A DNA stretch of 64,000 nt from Lentilitoribacter sp. Alg239-R112. Lineage in GTDB: Bacteria; Pseudomonadota; Alphaproteobacteria; Rhizobiales; Rhizobiaceae. This document shows, one piece after another, positions 30,112 through 38,133 of the stretch. The notes below the pieces were generated by a model, which did not search any database, had not been told where the DNA came from, and was given only the letters and a program-made list of their open reading frames with translations. The stretch lies in the NCBI RefSeq assembly GCF_900537175.1, contig NZ_LS999834.1:125473-189472 (forward strand). Reading direction: 5' to 3'. Both the position numbers and the translations under genes were made by a program. Every line of letters starts with the position of its first letter. Positions within the stretch are counted from its first letter, which is position 1.

Positions 30112-30720
30112 TTAACTTAGCGGAATATCATTTTCTGATTTACTGTTCTGATAGGTTGCCGACATTTCATCATAGCTTTTAGCAATTCTATCTACTTGCG
30201 CCAGAAGATCAGCCTTTTTGTCGCTATTGAGAGAGTTTATTCCTTCAACGATACCTTTTGCCGTAAAAAATGCGTTCTCATGATTGTAGCCACCTGCATC
30301 CAGTCCATAAAGTTCTTTCATGATTTTGAGATCGTGAGGGATTGCAAATGCATCTTTAGAATCAACATGTGAGAAGAAGTAGAAATAATTGTCAAATCCG
30401 GCCCATGTAATTGCAGACATGCACATTGTGCACGGCTCGTGAGTGGTCAGAAAAATGAGCTCAGAGGTTGGAGGGCGCTTATTCGCATCTATTTCATAAA
30501 ATCGTTTTAAAAGATGCACTTCGCCATGCCAAAGTGGATTTTCCATCTCGTTATTTGTTTCTGCCAAAACAAGCGAATAATCACTTTTTCGCAAAACGGC
30601 TGCACCAAAAATTTTATTGCCGAGTTCAACACCTTTCTGGGTCATCGGAACGATATCATTCTCCAACACATTTAGCATCTTAGTAAGCAAGATTTCATCG
30701 TTAAAGTTTGGTGGCGTCAT
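30112..30720 (-). CDS. Cytidine/deoxycytidylate deaminase-family protein
   Basis: A 202-residue zinc-dependent nucleoside or base deaminase of the CDA fold. The zinc and catalytic residues are visible in HGEVHLL (His-x-Glu) and EPCTMCMSAI (Pro-Cys-x-x-Cys). The arrangement resembles guanine deaminase- or TadA-like enzymes rather than CMP kinases, but the HGE in place of the common HAE and the extra N-terminal and C-terminal segments do not match the standard tRNA adenosine deaminase. The substrate is open. It probably forms a two-gene unit with mazG, both acting on nucleotides, which is inference from position. Confidence 0.85.
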   Translation of the reverse strand: MTPPNFNDEILLTKMLNVLENDIVPMTQKGVELGNKIFGAAVLRKSDYSLVLAETNNEMENPLWHGEVHLLKRFYEIDANKRPPTSELIFLTTHEPCTMCMSAITWAGFDNYFYFFSHVDSKDAFAIPHDLKIMKELYGLDAGGYNHENAFFTAKGIVEGINSLNSDKKADLLAQVDRIAKSYDEMSATYQNSKSENDIPLS

Positions 30721-30884
30721 ATTTGGCTCTCCGGGTAGAAAATACGGTAAGAGAATTCGTTTTCTCCTTTTCGCACCGAATTGAGAAAAATCATACCCTT
30801 CGTGATCAAAACTTCGATTGTTGTTCCTTCAATTTAATTTTGAAAGTAGCCAAAATACGCCGAGATACGAAACAGGACTTAGTT

Positions 30885-32324
30885 ATGGCTGCAATTGAAG
30901 ACAAACTTATCGCATTTCCTACCTTCTTTAAGGTAGAAGGCGAGAAAGTTGCGATCTTTGGTAATGGTGATGAAGCATTTGCAAAACTGCGTCTGCTCTC
31001 AAATAGCCGTGCCGACATTATTGTTTATGCTGACGCGCCAGAAGCAGATCTTGTTAAATTTGCAGCCAAAGAAGGCTATGAGCTCATTCGTGCTAAATTT
31101 GATGCTAGCCAACTTGAAGATGCGGCTATGGTATTCGCTGGAACTGGCGATGAATTGCTTGATCAGCAGATTGTAACCGCTGCCCGTGAGTTAAAAATCC
31201 CGGCAAATGCTGTCGATCAGCCAGATTGGTGTGATTTTTATACGCCGGCTCTGGTTAATCGTGCACCACTATCAATCGCGATCGGTACAGAAGGTGCTGG
31301 GCCGGTTCTTGGTCAGATCGTACGTGCTCGTATAGATCAGATGTTATCTCCCTCTCTTGGTCCCCTGGCGCGACTTGCACAGCAGTATCGTAAAGCCGTT
31401 GATCACATGGTGCCACGTGGCGTAACTCGCCGCGTTTTCTGGCGTCGTTTTTTTACTGGCGATATTGCCGATAAAGTGGCAATGGGCAATATTTCAGATG
31501 CCCGACGTATCGCTACGCGTATTCTGCGTGAGCGTGAAGAAGCCCAAGGTCATGTTTGGCTTGTGGGTGCGGGCCCGGGTGCAGAAGATTTGCTGACATT
31601 GCGTGCACAGCGCGTCATGATGGAAGCTGATGTAATTTTACATGACGCGCTTGTACCAATGGCAGTTGTAAATATGGGGCGCCGTGATGCGGAACGTATA
31701 TCAGTTGGAAAACGCAAGGGCTGTCATTCAAAATCACAAGATCAAATCAATGATCTACTTGTCGAATTAGCATCGTCTGGAAAACGCATAGTGCGTCTTA
31801 AATCTGGCGATCCACTCATATATGGCCGTGCTGGTGAGGAAATGGCCGCATTGCGCGATGCCGGCATCTCTTATGAAATTGTGCCGGGAATCACATCCGC
31901 ATTTGCCGCGGCCGCTGATTTTGATTTGCCGCTTACTCTTCGCGGTGTGTCATCTTCACTTGTTTTCACAACAGGTCACGATCTAACAGGTGCCGCGTTA
32001 CCTGATTGGGCACGTTTGGCAATTTCAGGTGCGACGATTGCGGTTTATATGGGCCGCACAGTTGCGGCGACGGTTGCGAATAAGCTTATGGAAGCTGGCC
32101 TTGATGGCAGTGTAAGTGTTGCCGTTGTTGAAAATGCCGGTCGTGCGGACAAAAAACTAATGCATGGCATACTACAAAACTTACCAGCGCTGGAAGATCG
32201 AACAGATCTTGCTGGCCCTGTCATGGTGATTATTGGGGAAGCCGTTGCTGGTGCAACTTTCGACCATTCAACACCGCTTCTTGAATTTTCAAATAACAAA
32301 CTAAAAACAACTATTGGAGCATAG
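30885..32324 (+). CDS. cysG: Siroheme synthase CysG
   Basis: A 479-residue multifunctional enzyme that turns uroporphyrinogen III into siroheme. The N-terminal part (FPTFFKVEGEKVAIFGNGDEAF, AVDQPDWCDFYTPALV) is the precorrin-2 dehydrogenase/ferrochelatase. The C-terminal part is the SAM uroporphyrinogen methyltransferase (VGAGPGAEDLLTLRA, DALVP, RLKSGDPLIYGRAGEE, VPGITSA). The ATG at 30885 with AGGA 7 bases upstream is preferred; an open frame runs further upstream but codes nothing recognisable. It starts an operon that ends in a siroheme-using reductase. Confidence 0.95.
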   Translation: MAAIEDKLIAFPTFFKVEGEKVAIFGNGDEAFAKLRLLSNSRADIIVYADAPEADLVKFAAKEGYELIRAKFDASQLEDAAMVFAGTGDELLDQQIVTAARELKIPANAVDQPDWCDFYTPALVNRAPLSIAIGTEGAGPVLGQIVRARIDQMLSPSLGPLARLAQQYRKAVDHMVPRGVTRRVFWRRFFTGDIADKVAMGNISDARRIATRILREREEAQGHVWLVGAGPGAEDLLTLRAQRVMMEADVILHDALVPMAVVNMGRRDAERISVGKRKGCHSKSQDQINDLLVELASSGKRIVRLKSGDPLIYGRAGEEMAALRDAGISYEIVPGITSAFAAAADFDLPLTLRGVSSSLVFTTGHDLTGAALPDWARLAISGATIAVYMGRTVAATVANKLMEAGLDGSVSVAVVENAGRADKKLMHGILQNLPALEDRTDLAGPVMVIIGEAVAGATFDHSTPLLEFSNNKLKTTIGA

Positions 32325-32325
32325 T

Positions 32326-32640
32326 ATGATTTCTAAAGTCTTGACTGCAAATAAACTAATCGATGGCAATAGCGTTTGGCTCAATGCTCAGGGCGAATGG
32401 TGTGAAGAGTTGAAAGACGCATTTATCGCCCGTCATGATGAAGCTGTTGCCACTCTTGAAGAGACAGGAAAGAAAGCCGTTTCTGATAATCTTGTTGTTG
32501 ATGTTGCTGTGATCGATGTTGTTGAAAGAGAAAATGGCATCTGGCCAACGCGCTTGCGTGAGCGCATTCGCTCGCACGGCCCAAGTGTTGCCTATGGTTA
32601 TGATGCGTTAGCTGATAACGCAGCGATAAAAGCTGCCTAA
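32326..32640 (+). CDS. DUF2849 protein of the sulfite reductase operon
   Basis: A 104-residue cytoplasmic protein of the DUF2849 family, which in alphaproteobacteria typically sits between cysG and cysI. It opens with KVLTANKLIDGNSVWLNAQGEW and continues with conserved acidic and Val-rich strands (VVDVAVIDVVERENGIWPTRLRERIR). No catalytic motif is apparent and its job is unknown; the fixed position suggests a helper for siroheme or sulfite reductase assembly. The ATG at 32326 follows TTGGAG and starts one base after the cysG stop. Confidence 0.88.
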   Translation: MISKVLTANKLIDGNSVWLNAQGEWCEELKDAFIARHDEAVATLEETGKKAVSDNLVVDVAVIDVVERENGIWPTRLRERIRSHGPSVAYGYDALADNAAIKAA

Positions 32641-32649
32641 GGATACATA

Positions 32650-34317
32650 ATGTATAGATATGATGAGTTTGATCACGCGTTCGTGAACGAGCGCGTAGCT
32701 CAGTTTAAAGATCAGGTTGAACGCAGGGTTTCTGGTGATATTTCAGAAGACGCATTTAAACCGCTTCGTTTGATGAATGGTGTATATTTGCAGCTCCATG
32801 CATATATGCTCCGTGTTGCCGTTCCCTATGGCACTTTATCGCCCAAACAAGTGCGGATGCTGGCCCATGTTGCGCGCAAGTATGATCGTGGCTATGGCCA
32901 TTTTACAACTCGTCAGAATATCCAGTTTAACTGGCCTAAACTATCTGATATTCCCGCAATTCTGGAAGATTTAGCAAGCGTTGAAATGCACGCGATCCAA
33001 ACATCCGGCAATTGTATTCGTAATGTGACGACAGATCAGTTTGCCGGTGCTGCCGCCGATGAAATTGCAGATCCTCGTCCCTATGCTGAGATTTTACGTC
33101 AGTGGTCGTCTATTCATCCTGAATTTTCTTTTCTCCCACGTAAATTCAAGATTGCAGTAACAGGCGCACCAAATGATCGTGCGGCCATTCAGGTGCATGA
33201 TATCGGCTTGCAGCTTGTGAAAAACGAGGCAGGTGAAATGGGCTTTACCGTCTATATTGGCGGCGGGCAGGGGCGTACACCTATGATTGCTAAAAAAGTC
33301 AAAGACTTTTTGCCTGAAAGCGATCTACTATCTTATACAACAGCCATTATGCGTGTGTACAACTTGCATGGTCGCCGCGATAACAAATACAAAGCACGGA
33401 TTAAAATCCTTGTGCATGAAACAGGTCTTAATGAGTTGAAAGCGCAAATTGAAACTGAATGGGCGCATCTTAAAGATACAGAACTTAAGCTTCCGGACGA
33501 AGATATTGCAGCTATAACAAAATATTTCGAGCCTCCCAAGCTTGTAGATCGTGCAGAGGGTTGGGGACAGCTGGCTGAATGGAAAAAAGCAGATGCTTCA
33601 TTTGCAACCTGGGTAGGGCAAAATGTTGGCCCGCACCATCACCCTGATTACGGCACAGTGACAATTTCACTCAAGCCAATCGGTGGTGTTCCTGGTGATG
33701 CAACAGACGCCCAGCTCGACTTGGTTGCAGATTTGGCTGAAGAATATGGCAATGATGAAGTTCGCGTCACACATGAACAGAACTTGGTTTTGCCGCATGT
33801 CGCACTTGCCGATCTTGAGCCTCTTTATCGCGTTTTGGCTGCCCATGGATTGGCAACAGGAAATGCAGGTCTTGTGACAGACATTATTGCGTGTCCGGGT
33901 CTTGATTACTGCGCTCTGGCAAATGCCCGCTCAATTCCAGTTGCGCAAGAGATATCCAACCGCTTCGGCGATGATGCACGTCAGCAGAAAATTGGCGATC
34001 TTAAAATAAAAATTTCCGGCTGTATTAATGCCTGTGGTCATCACCATGTTGGTCATATCGGTATTTTGGGCGTTGAGAAGAAGGGTGCTGAACTTTATCA
34101 GCTCACTCTTGGTGGTTCGGCGGATGAGAATACATCCATTGGCAACATCACCGGACCCGGGTTTGAGCCAGATAAGATCACCGATGCGATTGAAACTGTT
34201 GTTGATACGTATCTGGACCTTCGCACAAATGATGATGAGGCCTTTATAGACGCTTATCGTCGTGTGGGTATGGAGCCGTTTAAAGAAGCGCTCTATGGCA
34301 AGAAAAAACTGGCTTAA
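32650..34317 (+). CDS. cysI: Sulfite/nitrite reductase hemoprotein
   Basis: A 555-residue siroheme and 4Fe-4S reductase. Two ferredoxin-like half domains and two siroheme-binding halves are visible: YGHFTTRQNIQFNW and NCIRNVTTDQFAG in the first half, and the cluster motif ACPGLDYCALA plus SGCINACGHHHVGHIG in the second, which supply the four Cys that bind the cluster and bridge the siroheme. From gene neighbours (cysG, DUF2849, DUF934) the substrate is most likely sulfite for cysteine synthesis, though nitrite cannot be ruled out from sequence alone. The ATG follows AAGGA. Confidence 0.93.
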   Translation: MYRYDEFDHAFVNERVAQFKDQVERRVSGDISEDAFKPLRLMNGVYLQLHAYMLRVAVPYGTLSPKQVRMLAHVARKYDRGYGHFTTRQNIQFNWPKLSDIPAILEDLASVEMHAIQTSGNCIRNVTTDQFAGAAADEIADPRPYAEILRQWSSIHPEFSFLPRKFKIAVTGAPNDRAAIQVHDIGLQLVKNEAGEMGFTVYIGGGQGRTPMIAKKVKDFLPESDLLSYTTAIMRVYNLHGRRDNKYKARIKILVHETGLNELKAQIETEWAHLKDTELKLPDEDIAAITKYFEPPKLVDRAEGWGQLAEWKKADASFATWVGQNVGPHHHPDYGTVTISLKPIGGVPGDATDAQLDLVADLAEEYGNDEVRVTHEQNLVLPHVALADLEPLYRVLAAHGLATGNAGLVTDIIACPGLDYCALANARSIPVAQEISNRFGDDARQQKIGDLKIKISGCINACGHHHVGHIGILGVEKKGAELYQLTLGGSADENTSIGNITGPGFEPDKITDAIETVVDTYLDLRTNDDEAFIDAYRRVGMEPFKEALYGKKKLA

Positions 34318-34326
34318 GGACCTGAT

Positions 34327-34806
34327 ATGACACAAATTTGGACAAAATCCGGTTTTCAAGCCGACAGCGAATTTGGTATCCTTGCCGATGGTGCAGAATA
34401 TCTTACGATTTCTGATTTGGCCGATGCGACAGGTAACGATCTTGCTGTACGTATTGAACCATCAGATGATGTGGCTGAACTTTCCAAGTATTTGGATAAA
34501 TTAAGCATTGTGGCTGTTCAATTTCCTGCCTTTAACGATGGTCGTGCGTTTTCACATGCATCGTTATTGCGTGATCGTCTTGAATATAAAGGTGAAATTC
34601 GCGCATTTGGCCATGTGCTTTTGGATCAGGTGCCTCTTATGCTCCGTTGTGGGATTGATAGTTTTGAAGTGAGTGATGAGCCAACAATTCGTCATTTGGG
34701 CGAGGGGCACATTCCTGGAATTAGCCATCATTATCAACCATCAATGGACGAGCCATTCAAGGCCAATTCCTATAGCTGGCGATATATGGCAAAGCCTGCA
34801 AGTTAG
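34327..34806 (+). CDS. DUF934 protein, oxidoreductase-associated
   Basis: A 159-residue protein of the DUF934 family that accompanies sulfite reductase genes in proteobacteria. It shows the family pattern AVQFPAFNDGRAFSHASLLRDR followed by GEIRAFGHVLLDQVPLMLRCGIDSFE. Function is unknown; it may help electron delivery or folding of the reductase. It is the last gene of the cys operon here, 9 bases after cysI; no cysH or ferredoxin-NADP reductase gene follows, although these often do in relatives. Confidence 0.9.
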   Translation: MTQIWTKSGFQADSEFGILADGAEYLTISDLADATGNDLAVRIEPSDDVAELSKYLDKLSIVAVQFPAFNDGRAFSHASLLRDRLEYKGEIRAFGHVLLDQVPLMLRCGIDSFEVSDEPTIRHLGEGHIPGISHHYQPSMDEPFKANSYSWRYMAKPAS

Positions 34807-34822
34807 AAATCACAATTCCTTT

Positions 34823-34868
34823 AATGCCCCATATTGCAATCTAACAGATACTGTGGGGCATTTGTTGC
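34823..34868 (+). terminator. Terminator of the cys operon
   Basis: A perfect 9-bp stem (AATGCCCCA at 34823-34831 with TGGGGCATT at 34854-34862) with a 22-base loop is followed by TGTTG, so the T tract is short. It lies 17 bases after the last gene of the operon and supports the view that the operon ends there. Confidence 0.65.
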
Positions 34869-34877
34869 TATGCACTA

Positions 34878-34893
34878 ATTGCAGCGCTGCAAT
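34878..34893. promoter_or_regulatory. Perfect 16-bp palindrome upstream of a small gene
   Basis: ATTGCAGC followed directly by GCTGCAAT is an exact even palindrome with a central CG, a form common among LacI-family and some other dimeric repressor operators. It lies just past the cys terminator and 70 bases before the start of the 46-residue gene at 34964. A possible promoter (TTACCT at 34906, TATTAT at 34930) follows it. The regulator is unknown. Confidence 0.5.
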
Positions 34894-34963
34894 GATGAAA
34901 GTGCGTTACCTTTATAGCAAGGGAAGGCGTATTATCTATCAGCAATGTTAAGGAAACACAGCC

Positions 34964-35104
34964 ATGAAATTTCCCAGCTTATTACAACAGGTCCGCAGCG
35001 CATATGCAGTAGGTACCGCAATTGAAAACGGAAAAGCACCGTCAAAAACACATCTGAAAAATTTGGGTATTGAAAAATCCTATAGTGAAATGTTCAAGCG
35101 TTAG
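34964..35104 (+). CDS. 46-residue small protein, unknown function
   Basis: A short reading frame that is supported by a strong ribosome binding site (AAGGA, 9 bases upstream) and a free-standing promoter region with a perfect palindrome. The product is basic and probably helical, with the middle SAYAVGTAIENGKAPSKTHL and the end LGIEKSYSEMFKR. The LxxLGI segment is faintly like the C-terminal part of DUF1127 small proteins of alphaproteobacteria, but the Arg-rich part of that family is lacking. No function can be assigned. Confidence 0.55.
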   Translation: MKFPSLLQQVRSAYAVGTAIENGKAPSKTHLKNLGIEKSYSEMFKR

Positions 35105-35274
35105 GAGTTGAACGATCCGTTGGTATTTTGTGGATCTGTTAATGATTGTGATGATTAAACGGATCATGGGCAGGGCATTGGGGCAATGTTTTTCTGCAGG
35201 CATTAATGGTGCGGCAGCACGAATAATCATCCGCTGTAATTTATACGTTAATATTATAGTCCTTAAAAGCCGAT
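35105..35274. other. Intergenic region with possible gene remnant
   Basis: Between the small gene and the TetR gene lie 170 bases. An 8-bp inverted repeat (GATCCGTT at 35114-35121, AACGGATC at 35158-35165) could form a weak hairpin. A forward frame from 35151 reads IKRIMGRALGQCFSAGINGAAARI before running on into the antisense of the TetR gene; it looks faintly protein-like but has no clear ribosome binding site or own stop, so it is not called. Confidence 0.3.
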
Positions 35275-35853
35275 TCAAATTTTCTGGAAGCTGTGAACAA
35301 GCATTGATGCTATTTCCTGCAATCTGTTCTTGGAAAGATGATGGCGCGCTGCACCGGATAATCCGATCATGGCGGTTTGGTAGGTATCTGCCACCTTGGA
35401 TGGGTCTTGAACCTTTAATTCACTCAACTTTACCACTAATTGGGCACGAAAATCGTCACGAACTTTCTGTGTGATTTTCAGCGCATCCGGATCAGACGCA
35501 TTACGGGTGCCATCCAGTACGAGGCAGCCTCGTCCTCCATCCGGCGACGTGTAGCTTTCAACCGCAGCGCTAAATAGGAGCTCAGTAAAATCTTCCAGAT
35601 TATTTGCCTGAAAAGCCGGCTCAAACAGGGGCGCACAGCGATCCTGATATAGTTGTACAGTCTGGGCAAATAGATCAGCTTTTGATCCAAATGCTGCATA
35701 TAAACTAGGTGCGCCTACACCAATATTCGAGGTGAGCTTTGACAGGCCAGTCGCCTCGTAACCATCGTCCCAAAACAGCTTAAGTGCGATGTTTGTCGCT
35801 TTCTCTTTATCGAATCCCCGAGGGCGTCCACGCTTCTTTTTTGTATCGGTCAC
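35275..35853 (-). CDS. TetR/AcrR-family transcriptional regulator
   Basis: A 192-residue regulator. After a basic start (TDTKKKRGRPRGFD) comes the TetR helix-turn-helix at about residues 15-60 (ATNIALKLFWDDGYEATGL, then SLYAAFGSKADLF). The C-terminal helical ligand domain holds a single Cys (GRGCLVLDGTRN), which could sense electrophiles in principle. The GTG at 35853 is chosen because AAGGA lies 7 bases upstream; a GTG at 35895 in the same frame has none. The gene is divergent from the secreted ABM protein and the glutathione transferase, its likely targets. Confidence 0.9.
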   Translation of the reverse strand: MTDTKKKRGRPRGFDKEKATNIALKLFWDDGYEATGLSKLTSNIGVGAPSLYAAFGSKADLFAQTVQLYQDRCAPLFEPAFQANNLEDFTELLFSAAVESYTSPDGGRGCLVLDGTRNASDPDALKITQKVRDDFRAQLVVKLSELKVQDPSKVADTYQTAMIGLSGAARHHLSKNRLQEIASMLVHSFQKI

Positions 35854-35885
35854 TAAATAATCCTTGAGTTTCGTTTTTATTTTTG

Positions 35886-35897
35886 TAATGATCACTA
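35886..35897. promoter_or_regulatory. Candidate TetR operator between divergent genes
   Basis: TAATGATCACTA is a 12-bp near-palindrome (one mismatched pair) around TGATCA. It lies in the 67-base gap between the TetR start and the ABM gene, where a TetR repressor of both would be expected to bind. Its length is short for the family, so this is tentative. Confidence 0.3.
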
Positions 35898-35920
35898 TAT
35901 ATTAAAATTGGAGATTATCA

Positions 35921-36337
35921 ATGTTCTATAAAATCATATCAACAACAGCACTAATCGCATCCCTTAGTGTTGGGTCTATCGCAATTGCACGGGACGCACA
36001 GACAACCAGCGCAATTGACCCGAGCGCACCAATCTTAACAATGATCAATGTTTTAACACCAAAGAACGGAGATCAGGACGCTCTTGTTGCCCAACTTGAA
36101 TTGGCGCTACAATCCACTTTAATAAACGAACCTGGGTTCATATCCGGCAACGTCCATAAGTCTCTTGATTCCAAACATGTGGTAAATTATGCGCAATGGG
36201 AGGACCAAAAGTCACTTGAGGCATTTGTTGCCAAACTTCAATCAGGAAATGCTCCTGACATGGCGCAGGTGTTTACAATGGCCACACCAGACTTCCATCC
36301 CTACAAAATAATGTCCGTTCACCAGTCCAAAAACTAA
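35921..36337 (+). CDS. Exported ABM-fold (antibiotic biosynthesis monooxygenase-like) protein
   Basis: A 138-residue protein with a signal peptide of about 23 residues (hydrophobic core ALIASLSVGSIAIA, cleavage before RD) and then one ABM ferredoxin-like domain: LTMINVLTPKNGDQDALVAQL, EPGFISGNVHKSLD and VVNYAQWEDQKSLEAFV. The ABM family includes cofactor-free monooxygenases and quinol-acting enzymes; a periplasmic location is unusual. No catalytic residue can be named with safety. Ribosome binding site GGAG precedes the ATG. The gene is 8 bases from the glutathione transferase and divergent from the TetR gene. Confidence 0.82.
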   Translation: MFYKIISTTALIASLSVGSIAIARDAQTTSAIDPSAPILTMINVLTPKNGDQDALVAQLELALQSTLINEPGFISGNVHKSLDSKHVVNYAQWEDQKSLEAFVAKLQSGNAPDMAQVFTMATPDFHPYKIMSVHQSKN

Positions 36338-36345
36338 GGAACGGT

Positions 36346-37011
36346 ATGATGTTGACACTTTACGGATTAAATACACCAAACGTTTATAAGGTTACAATTG
36401 GTTTGGAAGAGATGGGCTTTGATTACGAGTTGAAGACTGTCGACGTGCGCTCGGGCAAACAGTTTGAACCCAATATTATTGCAATGAATCCAAATGCTAA
36501 AATTCCGATTTTACACGATCATGACAATGGTATTACCATCTCTGAATCAAATGCAATTTTACTCTATCTGGCAAAGAAGAGGGGAGGTTTCTTCCCTGAA
36601 GATGATCACGGGTATGCAAAGGCTATGGAGCTTTTGTTTTTCCAAGCAGCTTCTGTTGGGCCATTATTTGGGCAACGTGCACACTTTGCATTTCATTCGG
36701 GAGGTTTTGACAACACCTATGCACTTGCACGCTACACTAAAGAGGGTGAGCGTCTATATGGTGTATTAGAAGAATATTTGAGCCGATCTGGTATATGGTT
36801 CTTGGATGAATATTCCATTGTGGACATGGCCGTCTATGGTTGGATGCACACAGCAATACATATGGGTTTCGGTGTTGAAAAACATCCGAACCTAGAGGCG
36901 TGGTGCAAACAGATGGCCGAACGACCCAATGTGATCAAAGCTGTTTCAATACCAGCAGTTTTACCCAACTTTCCGGAACCAAAACGACCTAGAGAAACAA
37001 TTGAAGCTTAA
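36346..37011 (+). CDS. Glutathione S-transferase family protein
   Basis: A 221-residue GST of the YfcG/YghU-like type. The thioredoxin-like N-terminal domain has GLNTPNVYKVTIGLEEMG (the Asn of NTPN is the catalytic position in the Nu class) and NPNAKIPILHD followed by ISESNAILLYLA, the glutathione-binding cis-Pro and Glu-Ser. The C-terminal helical domain follows from about residue 85 (SIVDMAVYGW). Likely a glutathione-dependent disulfide reductase or transferase. It is probably co-transcribed with the ABM gene and controlled by the TetR protein. ATG codons at 36346 and 36349 are both possible starts behind AAGGA. Confidence 0.9.
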   Translation: MMLTLYGLNTPNVYKVTIGLEEMGFDYELKTVDVRSGKQFEPNIIAMNPNAKIPILHDHDNGITISESNAILLYLAKKRGGFFPEDDHGYAKAMELLFFQAASVGPLFGQRAHFAFHSGGFDNTYALARYTKEGERLYGVLEEYLSRSGIWFLDEYSIVDMAVYGWMHTAIHMGFGVEKHPNLEAWCKQMAERPNVIKAVSIPAVLPNFPEPKRPRETIEA

Positions 37012-37104
37012 AGTTTAGCATCAGTGAGACATTACTAAATGGGCGTTACAAATCAAAGTCGCATAAGATATATTATGGAACTTTTTATGATGCCTACAAG
37101 TCGA

Positions 37105-38010
37105 CTATAGATTTGAAGCTTGAACGCGTTTTGGGGTTTGTCCGTATTTCTGTTTGAATTTTGATATGAAATGAGATGTGTTATCATATCCGACTTCTAA
37201 TGCAATTTCAGTGACTTGCATCTGTGTCTTCAACAATAGGTTATGTGCTTCCGAAAGTCGTTTGTCGATGAGCCATTGACTAGGTGCAATATTAAACTGA
37301 CGTTTGAACTCTCTGTTAAATGTTGAGACCGAGCGACCGGATAAACGAGCATAATCCTGTACTTTGAGATTATGTGTGAAATGCCGACGCATGATATGCT
37401 GGATATTTCGACGACCACTTTCGGCATTATTTTCATTCAGAAAAGATTCGAAGTATCCTGTGTTGTCAGCCAGTTTAACTAAGTGCAGCAACTCCATTAA
37501 TTTGATATCCAGAAGATCAGCTGATCCGCTGGAATTGTTATAGATTTTCAATAGCGAATGCATAAATTCAGATAGATTTTCATTTGCTGATATTTTGTAA
37601 CTATTGGCCTTGGCTTCAGTTTGGCATTCAGAAGAACTTATCCGTCTCTTGAATTTGGAAATTATATCTTGATCAAAGAAGAATAAAAATGCCTCCAATT
37701 GACCAGACCTATTGTAGAAGTTTGATACCATGTGAACATCTCGAGAAAATAAGACCATCTCATTGGCATTTACTACTATTTCTGTACCGTTGGGGGTTAT
37801 AAAAGTCTCCTGCCCCTGTAGGATAAAACACAAACAAGGCAGATTAACGTGAAACTCGACATCCAAAGCTTCCGAATTGATAAGCTTATGATATATAGCG
37901 CTTTTTCCATATTTCATAACGGCCTTAGCGTCTGCAAAATTGTCCAAACCTTCCGGGATGATAAGACAGCTATCGTCTAAATCATCAAAAGTCGCAAGTA
38001 ATTTTGGCAT
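37105..38010 (-). CDS. AraC-family transcriptional regulator
   Basis: A 301-residue regulator with an N-terminal cupin-like sensing domain (about 30-150; PCLCFILQGQETFITPNG and an ARDVHMVS-type strand) and a C-terminal double helix-turn-helix (about 200-300): YARLSGRSVSTFNREFKRQF, then VTEIALEVGYDNTSHFISKF and KQKYGQTPKRVQ. The layout matches the AraC group with effector domain AraC_N type. It is divergent from the ABM-fold gene at 38134, the probable target; TCGCA repeats occupy the gap between them. The ATG at 38010 has only a weak GAAAG upstream. Confidence 0.92.
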   Translation of the reverse strand: MPKLLATFDDLDDSCLIIPEGLDNFADAKAVMKYGKSAIYHKLINSEALDVEFHVNLPCLCFILQGQETFITPNGTEIVVNANEMVLFSRDVHMVSNFYNRSGQLEAFLFFFDQDIISKFKRRISSSECQTEAKANSYKISANENLSEFMHSLLKIYNNSSGSADLLDIKLMELLHLVKLADNTGYFESFLNENNAESGRRNIQHIMRRHFTHNLKVQDYARLSGRSVSTFNREFKRQFNIAPSQWLIDKRLSEAHNLLLKTQMQVTEIALEVGYDNTSHFISKFKQKYGQTPKRVQASNL

Positions 38011-38114
38011 ATGTTTTTACTTTCATGAGCAATCGCAAGTTTGTGCGCGATTTCCGGCATTTTTGATCTATCGCAGATATCTCAGTTCTTTTCTATCTCC
38101 TAAAAAGTCGCAAC
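37992..38114. repeat. Four TCGCA repeats in the AraC/ABM divergent region
   Basis: TCGCAAG at 37992, TCGCAAG at 38033, TCGCAGA at 38071 and TCGCAAC at 38108 lie in the same orientation 41, 38 and 37 bases apart, spanning from the first codons of the AraC gene to just before the ABM gene. Direct repeats at nearly constant spacing are what AraC-family regulators often bind, but the repeated unit is only 5-7 bases, so chance is possible. Confidence 0.35.
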
Positions 38115-38133
38115 TCAACAAAAGGAGAAAGAT

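Noticed and set aside
30708..30884. Upstream extension of the cysG frame by 59 codons
   Set aside because: The extension overlaps the start of the divergent deaminase gene, encodes no recognisable CysG sequence, and a better ATG with ribosome binding site exists at 30885.
35130..35474. Forward ORF of 114 codons opposite the TetR gene
   Set aside because: Its second half is antisense to the well-supported TetR gene, it has no ribosome binding site, and only its first 25 residues look protein-like. Treated as a possible remnant, not a gene.
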